From NCBI GenBank assembly GCA_033439795.1, contig JAUTDP010000014.1, forward strand, positions 868,001 through 932,000: 64,000 bases of DNA, given 5' to 3'. Source of the stretch: Sordaria brevicollis. Taxonomy: Eukaryota; Ascomycota; Sordariomycetes; Sordariales; Sordariaceae. Below, piece after piece: positions 12,311 through 23,100 of the stretch. Under the pieces are notes generated by a model. The model was not told where the DNA came from. It saw only the letters and a program-made list of their open reading frames with translations, and made no database searches. Both the position numbers and the translations under genes were made by a program. The number at the start of each line of letters is the position of its first letter. Position 1 is the first letter of the stretch.

Positions 12311-12369
12311 TGTAAAGGGGGGTGCCCGTGCAAAGTGGGGACTGACACCTCGTTTTCAACACACAGCGG
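12311..12369 (-). repeat. right terminal inverted repeat of the Tc1-type element
   Basis: This is the inverted partner of 7910-7968, ending ...TTTTCAACACACAGCGG, with one A/T difference. The DNA beyond (GGTTCGATGGG) does not duplicate the DNA outside the left end. Confidence 0.92.
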
Positions 12370-15300
12370 TTCGATGGGTTTGGGTCTGGGTCCTCTTTTG
12401 AGGATTGCGGCTTGGCCGCCCGGCCCAGTGGGTGGTTGGGGATTTTAGTGGACGCGATGAAGATCTCCAGGCACCAGAATAAAAGGTTCGATATGTACTG
12501 TTATAGGGCGCTGGGTCCACCACGGTTGGTACCAATCGCGGACAGGGGAGGTGAGGTTATTTCGAGATGTCGCGGTGGTACCGATGGCTTGATATCGGGA
12601 AAACGAAGAAGGGGTAGAAACTCCAGGAAACAAAAGAATTGGAAATGGAGGGCAAAGTCAGCAGTTAAGAAACAAAAGGGATGTTCAGCTTACTGCGTAA
12701 CAGAGCCTTGCCCCGCGCGCAACGGTCGAGAACCAATGGATTTTCCCAGCAATGCCAGCGTCCTTGCCGACCGTGGCTCTCGTCGGTTGGTGGCCCAGCG
12801 TGGTGGTTGATGGTTCGGCTCTGGACCCAAGAACGTCCAGTGAGCTTCGGGTGAGCATATAGTGTGGTGCAAAAGGGCTGTAATCGCCTGTGGGTGAGAC
12901 AAGGAGGGAACCCCAGTCACACTGACAATGATATCCCAAGCTAAGCTTCTCTCGGAGTTGGAGCTAACCTGGAGATGCAAAGCAGATAGGGTGTCATTCG
13001 AGCCGGGGTGGCCCGTTTGGGGTGATGAGGCTGGAGGTTGGTTGACGTTGTTCACCATGTTCGAAGTTTCGACTTCTTGTTTGCTTGGGGAAATTCAACA
13101 TTACATTGCTTCGTTATACATTGCCGGATGGAGATTCAACCGAGTTCTCCTAGGATAGCAAAGCGTTGGCCGATTTTGTGGTTGGGCATCATGTTGTTCG
13201 GCTCGACAAGAGTGAGGGTGGTGACTGGTGATGATGGCGATGATGCCCAGGTGCAAAAATTTTGGTGTTTAGTGCTCACTCCTTCTGCAGTCTGCTGCTG
13301 GCAGTGCTTTCCAACCTCAATGTCTGCTGCTCATCGATACTCGGGCAACCACGTTGTTGGCGGGAGGAAGGCGCGATGCACAGAAGCGGCTATCATCGTC
13401 CGTCGCCAACCACTGCATTGCACAACCGCATCTCCCCCACAGTCGGCCCTTGCCTCTTGTCCGGGCCGTCTCATTCATTGAGTGCTCTTGACAGTCTCAT
13501 CTCTTTCAATGTTTTGGTTTTGATGGCAGACAGTGCCCGAATGCGTCACTTGACTGTCACATTGGTACCTGATCCCTGATACTATGCAATACACCGAGCT
13601 GAACGAAATCAAAGCCAAAATCAAAACATCACTCATCTCAAATTCCAAACCCAATCGACAATTATGATTCACTGGCCAAGGACCAATGTCGATACAAAGA
13701 AGAGTGAAGCATCAAAAGGGCCCGCCCCTGTCTGCCGCTCCGGCCGCTGTGGGGGAGTCTCGGGAGCCCGAAAGCACCGCCTCACAAGTGGAAGTCTCAC
13801 TCCCCTAAACCCAGCAACGAACCCCAAACAATCCTCAATAAAACCCCCCAAGAACCCTGACCAACCACGAAGCTGACCTGCCCCAAGAGGTTTAACTCGA
13901 TGGCCTTACAATAGAAACAGATCACTGTCAGTGGACAAAATCCGCTGAGTGCCGGCGATCACTACCGTTACAGATTGGCGACGACAACACGAGAGGTTCT
14001 GGCCCTTTTTGTTCGTAGCAAGGCTCGGCAGGTTGTGGTAGCGACTCGCCCTGAAGTGATCAACTCTCATCACAGGGCCCAGGGATTGTGAGAATACCAG
14101 CAGCGGCTCGCCTACTCCGAGTTTGTGGATGAATTGTCCACAATGAACTCTTGGCGATATAACCCGCGACGACATGAACATCAAATAATATGCCGGGTAT
14201 CTCACCTTTGTACTATTATTCGAAGATATTAATAATGGTGTCACGGATTCCAAATTTTGGGCCCCGGAGACTGTCCCCGGGACAAGAGTTCAATGCCTGA
14301 CCCCGGACCACGGCGACATATTTCCATTCTGGGGCTTTTCTCCAAAAAGCTCCAAGACCAACACAAGGGGCATCGAGCCAAACACGGCATAGCATCGATT
14401 AATTGATCGAAACATCTCATGAGATTTGTTTCAATGCTTCTTTGTCAATTCGTTCGGCTCAAAGCTTCAATGGAGGTTGGGCGACGTGGGACAGTTGTTC
14501 GCTCCCCTCTCATGCAGACAGTTCGCTGCCGCCGTTCACAGGCTGCATTGCACAGCCCCCATGCGTCCTTCGACATTGATGAGGCACAGCACCATCGGCT
14601 ACACCATTCAATCGTTGTTGAACTTTTGATTGAGTTGAACCATGGTTCTCGGTATCTGAAGAAAAGGAGGTTGATGTTCAAGTGACCGCTCGAGATATGC
14701 CAACGTCATATGTAACTAAGCTGTCAGGCACAGCCCTCTTCAGTTTGGGGGTGACGGCGGAAGATCCGCCCATGCTCCGCAAAAGTCAATTGTTGCTTGG
14801 GTTCAATGGCAGATCTTTCCAAAAGCAACCTGAAAAACACCAAGCCATGATCATAAGAATATTTGCCTGGAGTAGCGAGGTGAGTGAAGCTCGAGTCCTA
14901 CCTGTATCATCATGCCCAATGCCACGGCATAAGAGGTTGCCTCTAGACGACCAACACCTCAGGATTAGCACGCCCCATTCTGTTTGACAGGTCAGATATT
15001 GAGCAATAGTTTGAAACCAGACCTGAGCCGATATCAAGATGACGAGCCAATTCGATGAAGTCGAGGCTTCTTGAAAGTCAGGGAATAGTTTCCAGTCGTC
15101 GTTGGTGCTCCTGCTTCAAAGCCCCGTCTTATCGCAATGCCGGCCGGCACGATGGAAAGCAGCGACCGGCAGCTGCCACAAGCACAGACCCACAAGAGCA
15201 GCCGCCAATCACACAGACTCCACACAGAATAACCGCGGCTTACATAATCCGCTGCAAAAGATTTAACGACACACAAAACTTTTCCGTGCCAAAAGTTTTC

Positions 15301-16462
15301 CACTGGTCAATTTCTTTCTGCCAGTCCAGCCCAACAAACCTCAACGACGACGACCCGACAACGACAACGACAACGTGCGATCAACGCCAACTGCCAATTC
15401 CGACCCGAGGTTCAGAATTGAATGGGCGATGTTGCTTCGCACGGGATTTTCCTGAGCTGTCATGCGATGGGCACGTTTCTGGGAGTAAGCGGCGTAATTG
15501 ACGCCGATGCGACGATGTTGTTTATTTCGCGGCCGTCTTCTGTCGCCTTTCTCTCGGAACGTCTCCATCACGAAACAGCAACGGTAGTTCAGTCAGTCAG
15601 TCGGTCAGTCGGTCAACGGGAATTGTGGCTACGAAATGGCATTGGATGTGCGGCAATGGGGTTTGGTAGCTCATTGCCTACCATCCATTGCATTGCTTCA
15701 CCAAACACCACAAGGTACGTTTTCATACTTGCTCTTCACCAACACCACCAACACCCACATATATCCTGTGATGAGAGTAATTTGCGATTGATGCTGCTAT
15801 GGTGGGACCCTTTCGCCGGGTGTCCTATACCTGGTAGTATTTGATAGTATATTCTTACATATTCTGAGTTTATATCCATCCACTTCCTCATGATTTCGAG
15901 AAGCTAGTAGCTTGATCATCGTTGCTAACTTTCGAAAAGTTATTCTAGATGTTACATGTCACGAACGCTTGTGGTGGATGGTGTAGCTTTTGGAAAGTCG
16001 CTGGTCGGAGTCGGATTGCCTAGTATAGAAAATAAAACATGTTTTGCGAAGCTTGTTTGCTCCAACTCCTAGAAACTGTTGTGATGTTGATCGTGATGCA
16101 CGATCTGTGATTTCACTGGAATTTTGCGCCGATGCCAATGGTGGTCCTACAAAGTGTGTCTTTCCTTGTAGTCCGTGATGTATGAAAAACCTTCGCCATA
16201 ATGATGTGGACGGTCAGAGCCGGCACCATGGCACAACACCTCAATGTTCGCAGCAAGCATTGTCCAAAGGTAGAATTTTCAGTCGACGCCTCTTGCCAAT
16301 ATGCTGCTCGTGAAGCTATCCATCACCTTCACGAGAGCTCGCGGCGAGTGTCGAACTTCGTCTCAAGATAATGATATTCAGGCTGGACAGCGTCGGTAGA
16401 AGTTGGGTATATATTTCCATTTGCGGCAGCCCCTCAACAAAAATCGGACCATACCAGTTCAA
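12370..16462. other. no recognisable gene
   Basis: The region has normal composition with only short, motif-free open frames. It must contain whatever originally lay upstream of the phospholipase C gene before the transposon arrived. No gene, RNA or repeat could be supported. Confidence 0.45.
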
Positions 16463-16554
16463 TCGGGTATGGTGTAGCGGTAACATCGTTGACTCTCACT
16501 TCTTAGGAGTGACTGCTCTCTCAACAGCCCCGGGTTCGACTCCCGGTATCCGAG
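16463..16554 (+). tRNA. tRNA-Glu(CTC) with 21-nt intron
   Basis: The acceptor stem pairs TCGGGTA with TATCCGA (one G-U). The anticodon stem pairs GTTGA with TCAAC, and the T-arm is CCCGGGTTCGACTCCCGG. The loop CTCTCA|C carries anticodon CTC at 16495-16497. An intron at about 16499-16519 sits after position 37, the canonical place for nuclear tRNA introns. The spliced length is 71 nt, with discriminator G. Confidence 0.95.
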
Positions 16555-16906
16555 TCTCAATATCTTTTTGCAAATTTTCGTTTTCGGTCAAGCGACCACT
16601 TCTCCTCCTTCTTTTTTATCTGTTCTTTCACTTCCTATTTTGTTTTTTGCCTCAACCTTCGCATCCTCCACTTCTTTCTCTAGTTGCTCTATAGTTTCCA
16701 TGAGTCTGTGCGTTTTCCGTAGTTTCCTGCTTATGAGAGTCGTATCCTTCAGTTTCAGGAACGTAACAATAATAAACTCCTTGTGACACCCTTCGTTTAC
16801 CCGATTCGCAGGGTTTAGTCGTCATCTATTTCCCAGCTCGCTTGCTTTCTTCGTGCTGACACGTTCTCCCAAATTTCAAGTCCCTACTTCCATCTCACTC
16901 ATCGCC
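16555..16906. other. intergenic, T-rich
   Basis: This is the 352 bp between tRNA-Glu and the 3' end of the dioxygenase gene. It is pyrimidine-rich and includes the Pol III stop and the presumed 3' untranslated region of the minus-strand gene. Nothing else was seen. Confidence 0.5.
16565..16569 (+). terminator. RNA polymerase III T-run downstream of tRNA-Glu
   Basis: Five T residues start 11 nt after the tRNA 3' end, with a further T-rich stretch just beyond. Confidence 0.65.
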
Positions 16907-17818
16907 TCACCTCCCTCTTCCCACACACAAATCCGTCCTGATGATCCACTTCTCCCCCGCCGTCACCTCTCTTCCCTCATGCAACATACAATCATTCCCG
17001 TGCTTATGCAACAGCAGCATGCCCGTTTCCGGCGCCACAGCAATGGCTTCCTTCGCCACCTGTCTGTCGTGAGGGTAGAACACGGTCTCGCCGCCCATGC
17101 ATCCCTCGCTGGCGGAGGTGAGGTAGAGAAGGAGAGTCCAGGTTGTTTTGGCGGGGACGGAAACTGGTTTTGGGGAAGGGACAGAGTCTTCAGACGAAGG
17201 GGGGAGGGTGAGGGTGATTTTATTTGAGTCGTCGTCTGAAAACATGTTAGTACGTACAGCAATACAAAGAGGGGGGAGGGGAAGGGGAAGGGAAAACATA
17301 CAATGCGCATCAAAAAACTGCCCCTTCGTATACCGATATATCCTGATGTTGGGATTCAAGCCGATTACTTCACCACCCCTTTTTTTGTCATTTCATGTCA
17401 GCATTTCCATATCGTTCTTTGCTTGCACGAAAAAGAACCGACGTAAAACTCACCACAAATGCTCCAACCCTCCCTCCAAAACCGCCTCTTTGAGTCCCGT
17501 CTCATACCAAAGTCTATCCGCAAACTTCTGATCGTCAATCTGGAACCGATCATTCACCCGTACCGCCATGCCCCTCTTTGGCTTGCCCGGCGTCGTTATG
17601 AGCGGCAGAGTGCTGAGAAAGGAGACGTAGTCCTTACAGAGAGACTTGGGGAAGAAGTTGCGGAGGACGACGACTTTGTCGTCCACGAGTGTGTCGAAGG
17701 TGAGGTCGGTGATGGGTAGGGAGGGTTTGAAGGGGGGCCAGGGGGGTGGGGCGCCGGTTGATAGTGAGGCTGTTGATGTTGTGGATTGGGGTGCTGGGGT
17801 TTTCTTTGGCTTTGGCAT
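16907..17818 (-). CDS. 2-oxoglutarate/Fe(II)-dependent dioxygenase, prolyl 4-hydroxylase-like
   Basis: The enzyme is predicted to hydroxylate a protein or small molecule using O2 and 2-oxoglutarate. Exons 17818-17454, 17378-17302 and 17235-16907 join in frame to 256 aa. Both introns have good signals (GTGAGT and GTATGT donors; TACTAAC branch and TTTCAG in the second). The fold is marked by GLNPNIRIYRYTKGQFFDAH. The Fe ligands are H147 and D149 (HYD) and H233 (LHEG), and the probable 2-oxoglutarate-binding Arg is R247 (WIIRTDL). The Pro-rich N-terminus (about 30 residues) is not conserved-looking. The second acceptor, in AAAAAAAG|GGG, was chosen because it restores WGGEVIGLNPN. The substrate cannot be inferred. 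Confidence 0.92.
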
Positions 17819-18188
17819 TTTGATGTCTCGGGTTCTTGATGGGCGTGTATTGGTTGGTAGAGGAGTTGAGTTGGTGAGATATGCTTTGTTCGTTTTCGGA
17901 TGTGGTTGAGAACAAAACCTGGATTAGTTAGGGGCTTGGACGGTCTTTTTAATGGTATTTTGAGATTAGGTCAAGCCTGGTACAATGTGTCGATGGATTG
18001 GATCCTGAAAGCTGCTTGAGGTTCCTGGCGATGATGATGGATTGGTGTTGAATGTTGAGTGAGACAGGCCCAGACTTTCCCCACAGTTCAGGTGCCCCAC
18101 CATGCCTCACTGAGCGGGCGGGGCGGCGGGATCAGCCCGAGCTGAACCTCCATGAGCTGGAGTTGAGATGGAGAAATCGTGAGTCTAA
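17819..18188. other. intergenic, upstream of dioxygenase gene, ending at Harbinger target site
   Basis: This 370-bp stretch includes the promoter of the minus-strand dioxygenase gene. The last three bases (TAA, 18186-18188) are one copy of the target duplication of the adjoining Harbinger element. Confidence 0.5.
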
Positions 18189-18213
18189 GGGGCTGTTCGA
18201 GTCGCCCGGAAGT
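18189..18213 (+). repeat. left terminal inverted repeat of Harbinger element
   Basis: It reads GGGGCTGTTCGAG..CCGGAAGT and matches the reverse complement of 39434-39458. It is preceded by TAA. A CGGAAGT heptamer recurs just inside. Confidence 0.88.
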
Positions 18214-18542
18214 AGGCTCGGAAATGGGGGCTCGGAAGTGACCTTTACGTATTCCGCACAGACCGCTTCTGAACCATTTTTTGCGGCAAATTCCGCTAGG
18301 ATAGCGGGGCGCTAAGAAAATCCAAAAGGTCGCTTCCGAAGCAATTTCCAAAACCTATTCGAATAGCAAAAACTTAGAAATCGTATATTTCGAATATTTT
18401 AGCATTTTTCTTAGTATTATTATTAATAATAAAAACCCCGCTAGTCGTTTTTTTCTATTTATTATTTTCTTTCCCCCTTCGACGAACTACTACCTCTCTT
18501 TTATTATTATCTATAAATTGAAACCTTTATTTTCCTATATAA

Positions 18543-19750
18543 ATGGCCGCCGATAATTTCTTTCAATTAATTAATAGTTAATTAAATTCCCAATTACCTA
18601 TCTCCTCCCAATTCCCTACCTCCCAACTCCCCTCCTCCTAATTCCCCTCCTTCTAATTCCCCTCCTCCTAATTACTTAATTTTCAAAAAAGTAAAAAAGG
18701 GAAGGGCAAGGCCAATAAAGAGCCTAATTAATAATAGATTAAATTTTAAAAAATTACCTTATTAACTCTATTTAAGAGTATTATCGATTAGGGATTAATT
18801 AGCTAAAACGGGTATAAGGAGTAAGTATATAATAATATCGTTAAAGAATTAGCTAAATAATTTACTAAAGGTCCTAACGTTAATTAAGTACGTAATAAGG
18901 TTAATTATTTCTATTATAAATAGCGTAATTAATATATCCTTAAAAATACCTCCTAATTTAACTTCGGTTTTAACCCTAATACCGGTATAATAATTATTAA
19001 TAATAACGTTTAAAATATTTTAATTAAAATTAATATACTTAATAAATAAAAATAAATATATATAAATAAATATTATTAATTTAAATTAGACTTATAAAGA
19101 TATAACCTAATTTAAGAACCGCCCGCTTAAATATAAGGAATTAATAAAGGAAGTTTTTATTAAAGATTAAGGCGCTACTAGCGAATATATTAAAATAATC
19201 GGCGTATTACTTCTATAAAAGGAAACCCCCTCTATTACTTTACTTATCGATTTCGTTAATAATAACGACCTTAAGGAATTTAATAACGAATTTCCTATTC
19301 TTACTTATATCCGCGATAATAAAAGGAAAGCGGCCGCCGATATTAATCTTAAAAAGAAGAAAAAGAAAATAACCAATAATACTATTATCGAAGGGATTCG
19401 TCTTTTTATTAAGGCCGTTAAAAATCTTACCCCGTAAAGAATTTAATTAAAGAAGGTAATAACCAAATTCGATCGCAATTAGGAACGTTACATCGATAAT
19501 AATATTACCGAATACGTAATAAAGGAATAGGAGGAATCGGATATAAAAGCGCGTTAGTTTCTTATTATATTTAATATAAAAAAGAACGCGTATTTTTATA
19601 AAATTAAGAGGCGCTTAAAAGTAAAAGATTTAAAGAAGAGGATAAAGGAAAGGAAATTAAAGAGGAAAGAAGAAAAGAAGGGTATTATATTAAATAAAAT
19701 TCTAATCGACTTAATATTATATTCGGATTCCATCCTTTATTTTAACCTTT
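18543..19750 (+). pseudogene. RIP-destroyed plus-strand ORF of the Harbinger element
   Basis: The reading starts at an ATG (MAADNFF...) and is followed by an Asn/Pro/Ser-rich and then Lys/Glu-rich translation with many in-frame TAA/TAG. Harbinger elements usually carry a second, Myb/SANT-like gene, and this is in the right place. I could not confirm that domain. It is inactive. Confidence 0.4.
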
Positions 19751-19902
19751 AATAATATAATTTATTAAGGGTGTAGGTAGGAAGTAAGTCAACCCTAGAT
19801 TTTTAATATTTTATCGATTTAATATATATATTTAATATTATTGCTTTTTTATTAAAAAAAATTATATATATATAAAAAAAATACCGTTCTATTCGCCGGA
19901 TT

Positions 19903-20198
19903 TGTCACAGGCTTAGCCTAGTGACTGCACGTTGACTTGGTTACGTGCCTGTGCTAAGGTTGTGATCACTGTTGAGATGATTATAACCTTGCTCGGCTGG
20001 CCCGCCGCCGCGGTCGCATAGCGATACGGTCGCGGTCCCGGTTACATAACTACGCGCGCCTTGCACGCGTATAGTCTATACGCCGTACCTTTATAAGGGT
20101 AACTACCCGCGTATAACTTCATTCCCTTTCCTCTTTTCCTTCTTCGTATAATATCGTATATCCTATTTTACTTACCTTAGTTGTATTTACCCGTAATA
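19903..20198 (+). repeat. left LTR of gypsy element 1
   Basis: The first ~120 bp are almost unmutated compared with the right LTR. A GC-rich core (about 19990-20060) poor in CA/TG survives in both LTRs. Confidence 0.93.
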
Positions 20199-23100
20199 GT
20201 ATATTATACTTTATTATTATATTTATAGTATATAATTTTCGATTATTTAAATATATTAGGATTACCTTATTCGTAAATCGTTAAGCCTAATATTCTTTTT
20301 TTTTTTTCGATAATTAAAGTAATCTCTTTCGTTATAACGGCTTCGACCGTTAATTATTTACTAGAGTTATATCCTTTTATTTAAAGAATAAAGGTAATTT
20401 TCTTTTTATTTAGCGGATAAAGGCAAACGCCGCGTTTTTCTCTCTTTCTTTCTATTTTTAAAATTTTTTTGTAAATTATAGATTTTTTCTCCGTTCGTTA
20501 ATATTTAATATAAGTAGTAATAGCGATTTTATATACTTTTTAGGAAACGATAACGAGTTTCCTACGATTTTTCGCTCTTTGAATATTAACGAATTATTTA
20601 TAGTGGACGATTTGCTTATTTACGATATTAATATTTGCGTTATTATTTTGTACGAATTTCCTATCTTTTATAGTATTAATAATTTTATTACCGTTATCGA
20701 GGAAGACGAGGATAAAGAAGCGGTCCCCGAAGATTATTTATTTAATATTAGTATTATTGTTAAATACCCCGCTTTCTATTCGATTATTATACTTATCGCT
20801 TATATTTACGTTAAAATTCTATTTATTATTAAAGATTACTGCGAAGAGGTATTTATTAACCGTTATATTATTAATAACGTTTAAAATATATTCGACGATA
20901 TAAATTTTAAATATTATTAATTCGTTATTAAATATTAATTTTTTAAGGCCGATAAATTTATTACCAATAAACGTAATAATACCCTTTATAATATTATTTC
21001 GAAATTTACAATTTAACTTAATACGAATATTATAGGCGAAATTATTAATATTAATATTATATCCAATTACCGTTAAATTATTAATAATTTTTTTATTTTT
21101 ATAGGAGAAGAGTTTGGCGGCACCGCTACCCGTTGCGAAATTTTCGCCGCTTAACGTTTTTATATTTAATTTTAGTAGAAAGTCGATACCCTCTTCTACC
21201 CTAATAAGGGTATTAAAATTATTAAAACGGTTATACTTTTAAGCTTTAAAATCCTATTTAATATTTATAAGGAGTTTTAAGTTATTTAGAATAATAAGCC
21301 CGAAAATATTTAGCGTTAGAAAATTAGAAAAGAGTTTATAAATTATTTAGTTAAACGTTTTGAAAATATTAATTTAATTAACGATATTAGCCGCCGTTTC
21401 GAGGAGTATTATATAAAAAACCGCCCTTTTACCGAATTTAAATAAAAGTTTATTAATTTTTATAATTTAATCGGTTATAACGACGTTATAAAAGTTTATT
21501 ACTTTTATAATAAAATTAATAAACGTTTTCGCAATAGTTTTATTTATTATAACCTTCCGGCCGCTAATAACTTTTACGTTTAATTTAATTTATATTATAT
21601 TATTATTATTAATTTCGAAAATGCCGATTACCGTTAAAAAATAATTAATTACGCCCTTAATTTATCTATTACTAATATTACCCCCGCCGTTAACTTTAAT
21701 TCCACCCTTCGTATTAATCCTAATAATATTCCTATTAATTAAGGTAATAATAAAATAAATTTAAACGCCGTTAATTTAACCGTATTTATTTATAAAGATA
21801 TTTTCGATTAATATATATATAAGGGCCTTTATCGCTATTATAATTAAAAAGGTTATATTAACCGTAATTATACTAATTCGATAAATTATAATAATAAGGG
21901 TTATTAGAATAATAAAAATAAAGGTAATAAAAAGAAAAAAAAGTATAATTAAAGTTAGTAAATTAAAGTCTACGCCGTTAATATTATTCCGGCCGCCCTT
22001 ACCGCCCCTACCGCCCTAATTATTAAAAGTAAAGAATATTATAATATTCTAAAAAATGAATAGCTTTTATATTTAATTACGTATAGAAATTTTAGCGGTT
22101 ATTACAATTCCTAATTAAAAAGGATAAAGTTTTAAATTTTCTAAAATTAAAGGGTTTAGAGGAGATACGGATTTAATTTTTAAATAATTCTATTATTTTA
22201 AATTTAATATTCTTTTCTTCCTACGTAATAACTAATTCGTATAAAGATTATTATATTATTTTCGTTAATAATAAATATTTTGCGTTCGCTTTTATCGATT
22301 ATTTTTTTATAATAAAAAATAACCTTCCGCATTTTAAATTTTAACGCTTAAAAAAGCTAATTTTAGCCAATAGTATAATTAAAGGCGTTATTTCTAAAGG
22401 GGTGAGGGTTAGGTTCCGTATCGGATTTTACAATAAAATTATTATTTTCTTAATATACGATATTTCCCTTAAGTATTTTATAATTTTAAGTTTCTTATAA
22501 ATATAGTTTTATAAATCCGAGATTAATTACGATATATATAATATATAATTTAAGTATTGCCGTAATCGTTATTTTATCGTAAATTTATTTAACGAATTGA
22601 CTATAATATTATACACTATTTTTAATAACGTTATAGTCGCTATTATTAAAGCTTCTTTTAAATTTATTTTAATAACGACCCCCCTTTAAGAGAATACGCT
22701 AGTTTTTAAAGTTATTTCTTTAGCTGCGATATAAAAGCTAACTTCGATAGTTATATTTACGGTTACTTTTAAAATAAAATTTATTCTTTAAACGAAAAAG
22801 TTTACTCCTTAGAAGAAACCCACTCTTTAAATTAACCCCGCTCCTATTTACAATTTACCTATTCCCGAGCCCTTTTAACCTTCCGTTCGTTATAATACCA
22901 CCCCGTTTAAAATTTTAATTACTAATTAAGCTAGTATTAAAATCTAAAGTATTTTAGGAATAACCGCTTTCTTTATTAAAATTAAGAGCCCTGTAATTTA
23001 CGAACCTTATATTAAATTAAACGGTCGGCGTATATTAGCTAATATATATTACGAATACGGTCCCTATTTATTTAAAATAGTAAATAACCTATTAAATTTA

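Larger units (their letters stand above)
7910..12369. mobile_element. DD34E Tc1/mariner-type transposon with an extra gene
   Basis: This 4460-bp element is bounded by near-perfect 59-bp inverted repeats (7910-7968 and 12311-12369, one mismatch). Inside are a plus-strand transposase and a convergent minus-strand gene that fills more than half of the element. CpA and TpG are present normally, so it has not been RIPed. That suggests recent arrival or single-copy status. I see no TA duplication at the repeat ends; the flanks differ (GGGGTC on the left, TTCGAT on the right). A CGATGGG near both ends could be chance. The boundaries are therefore those of the inverted repeats. Confidence 0.88.

Noticed and set aside
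20579..20884. 101-aa open frame in the AT-rich block
   Set aside because: It lies at the gag position of gypsy 1 and is a stop-free remnant of RIPed coding sequence, not an independent gene.
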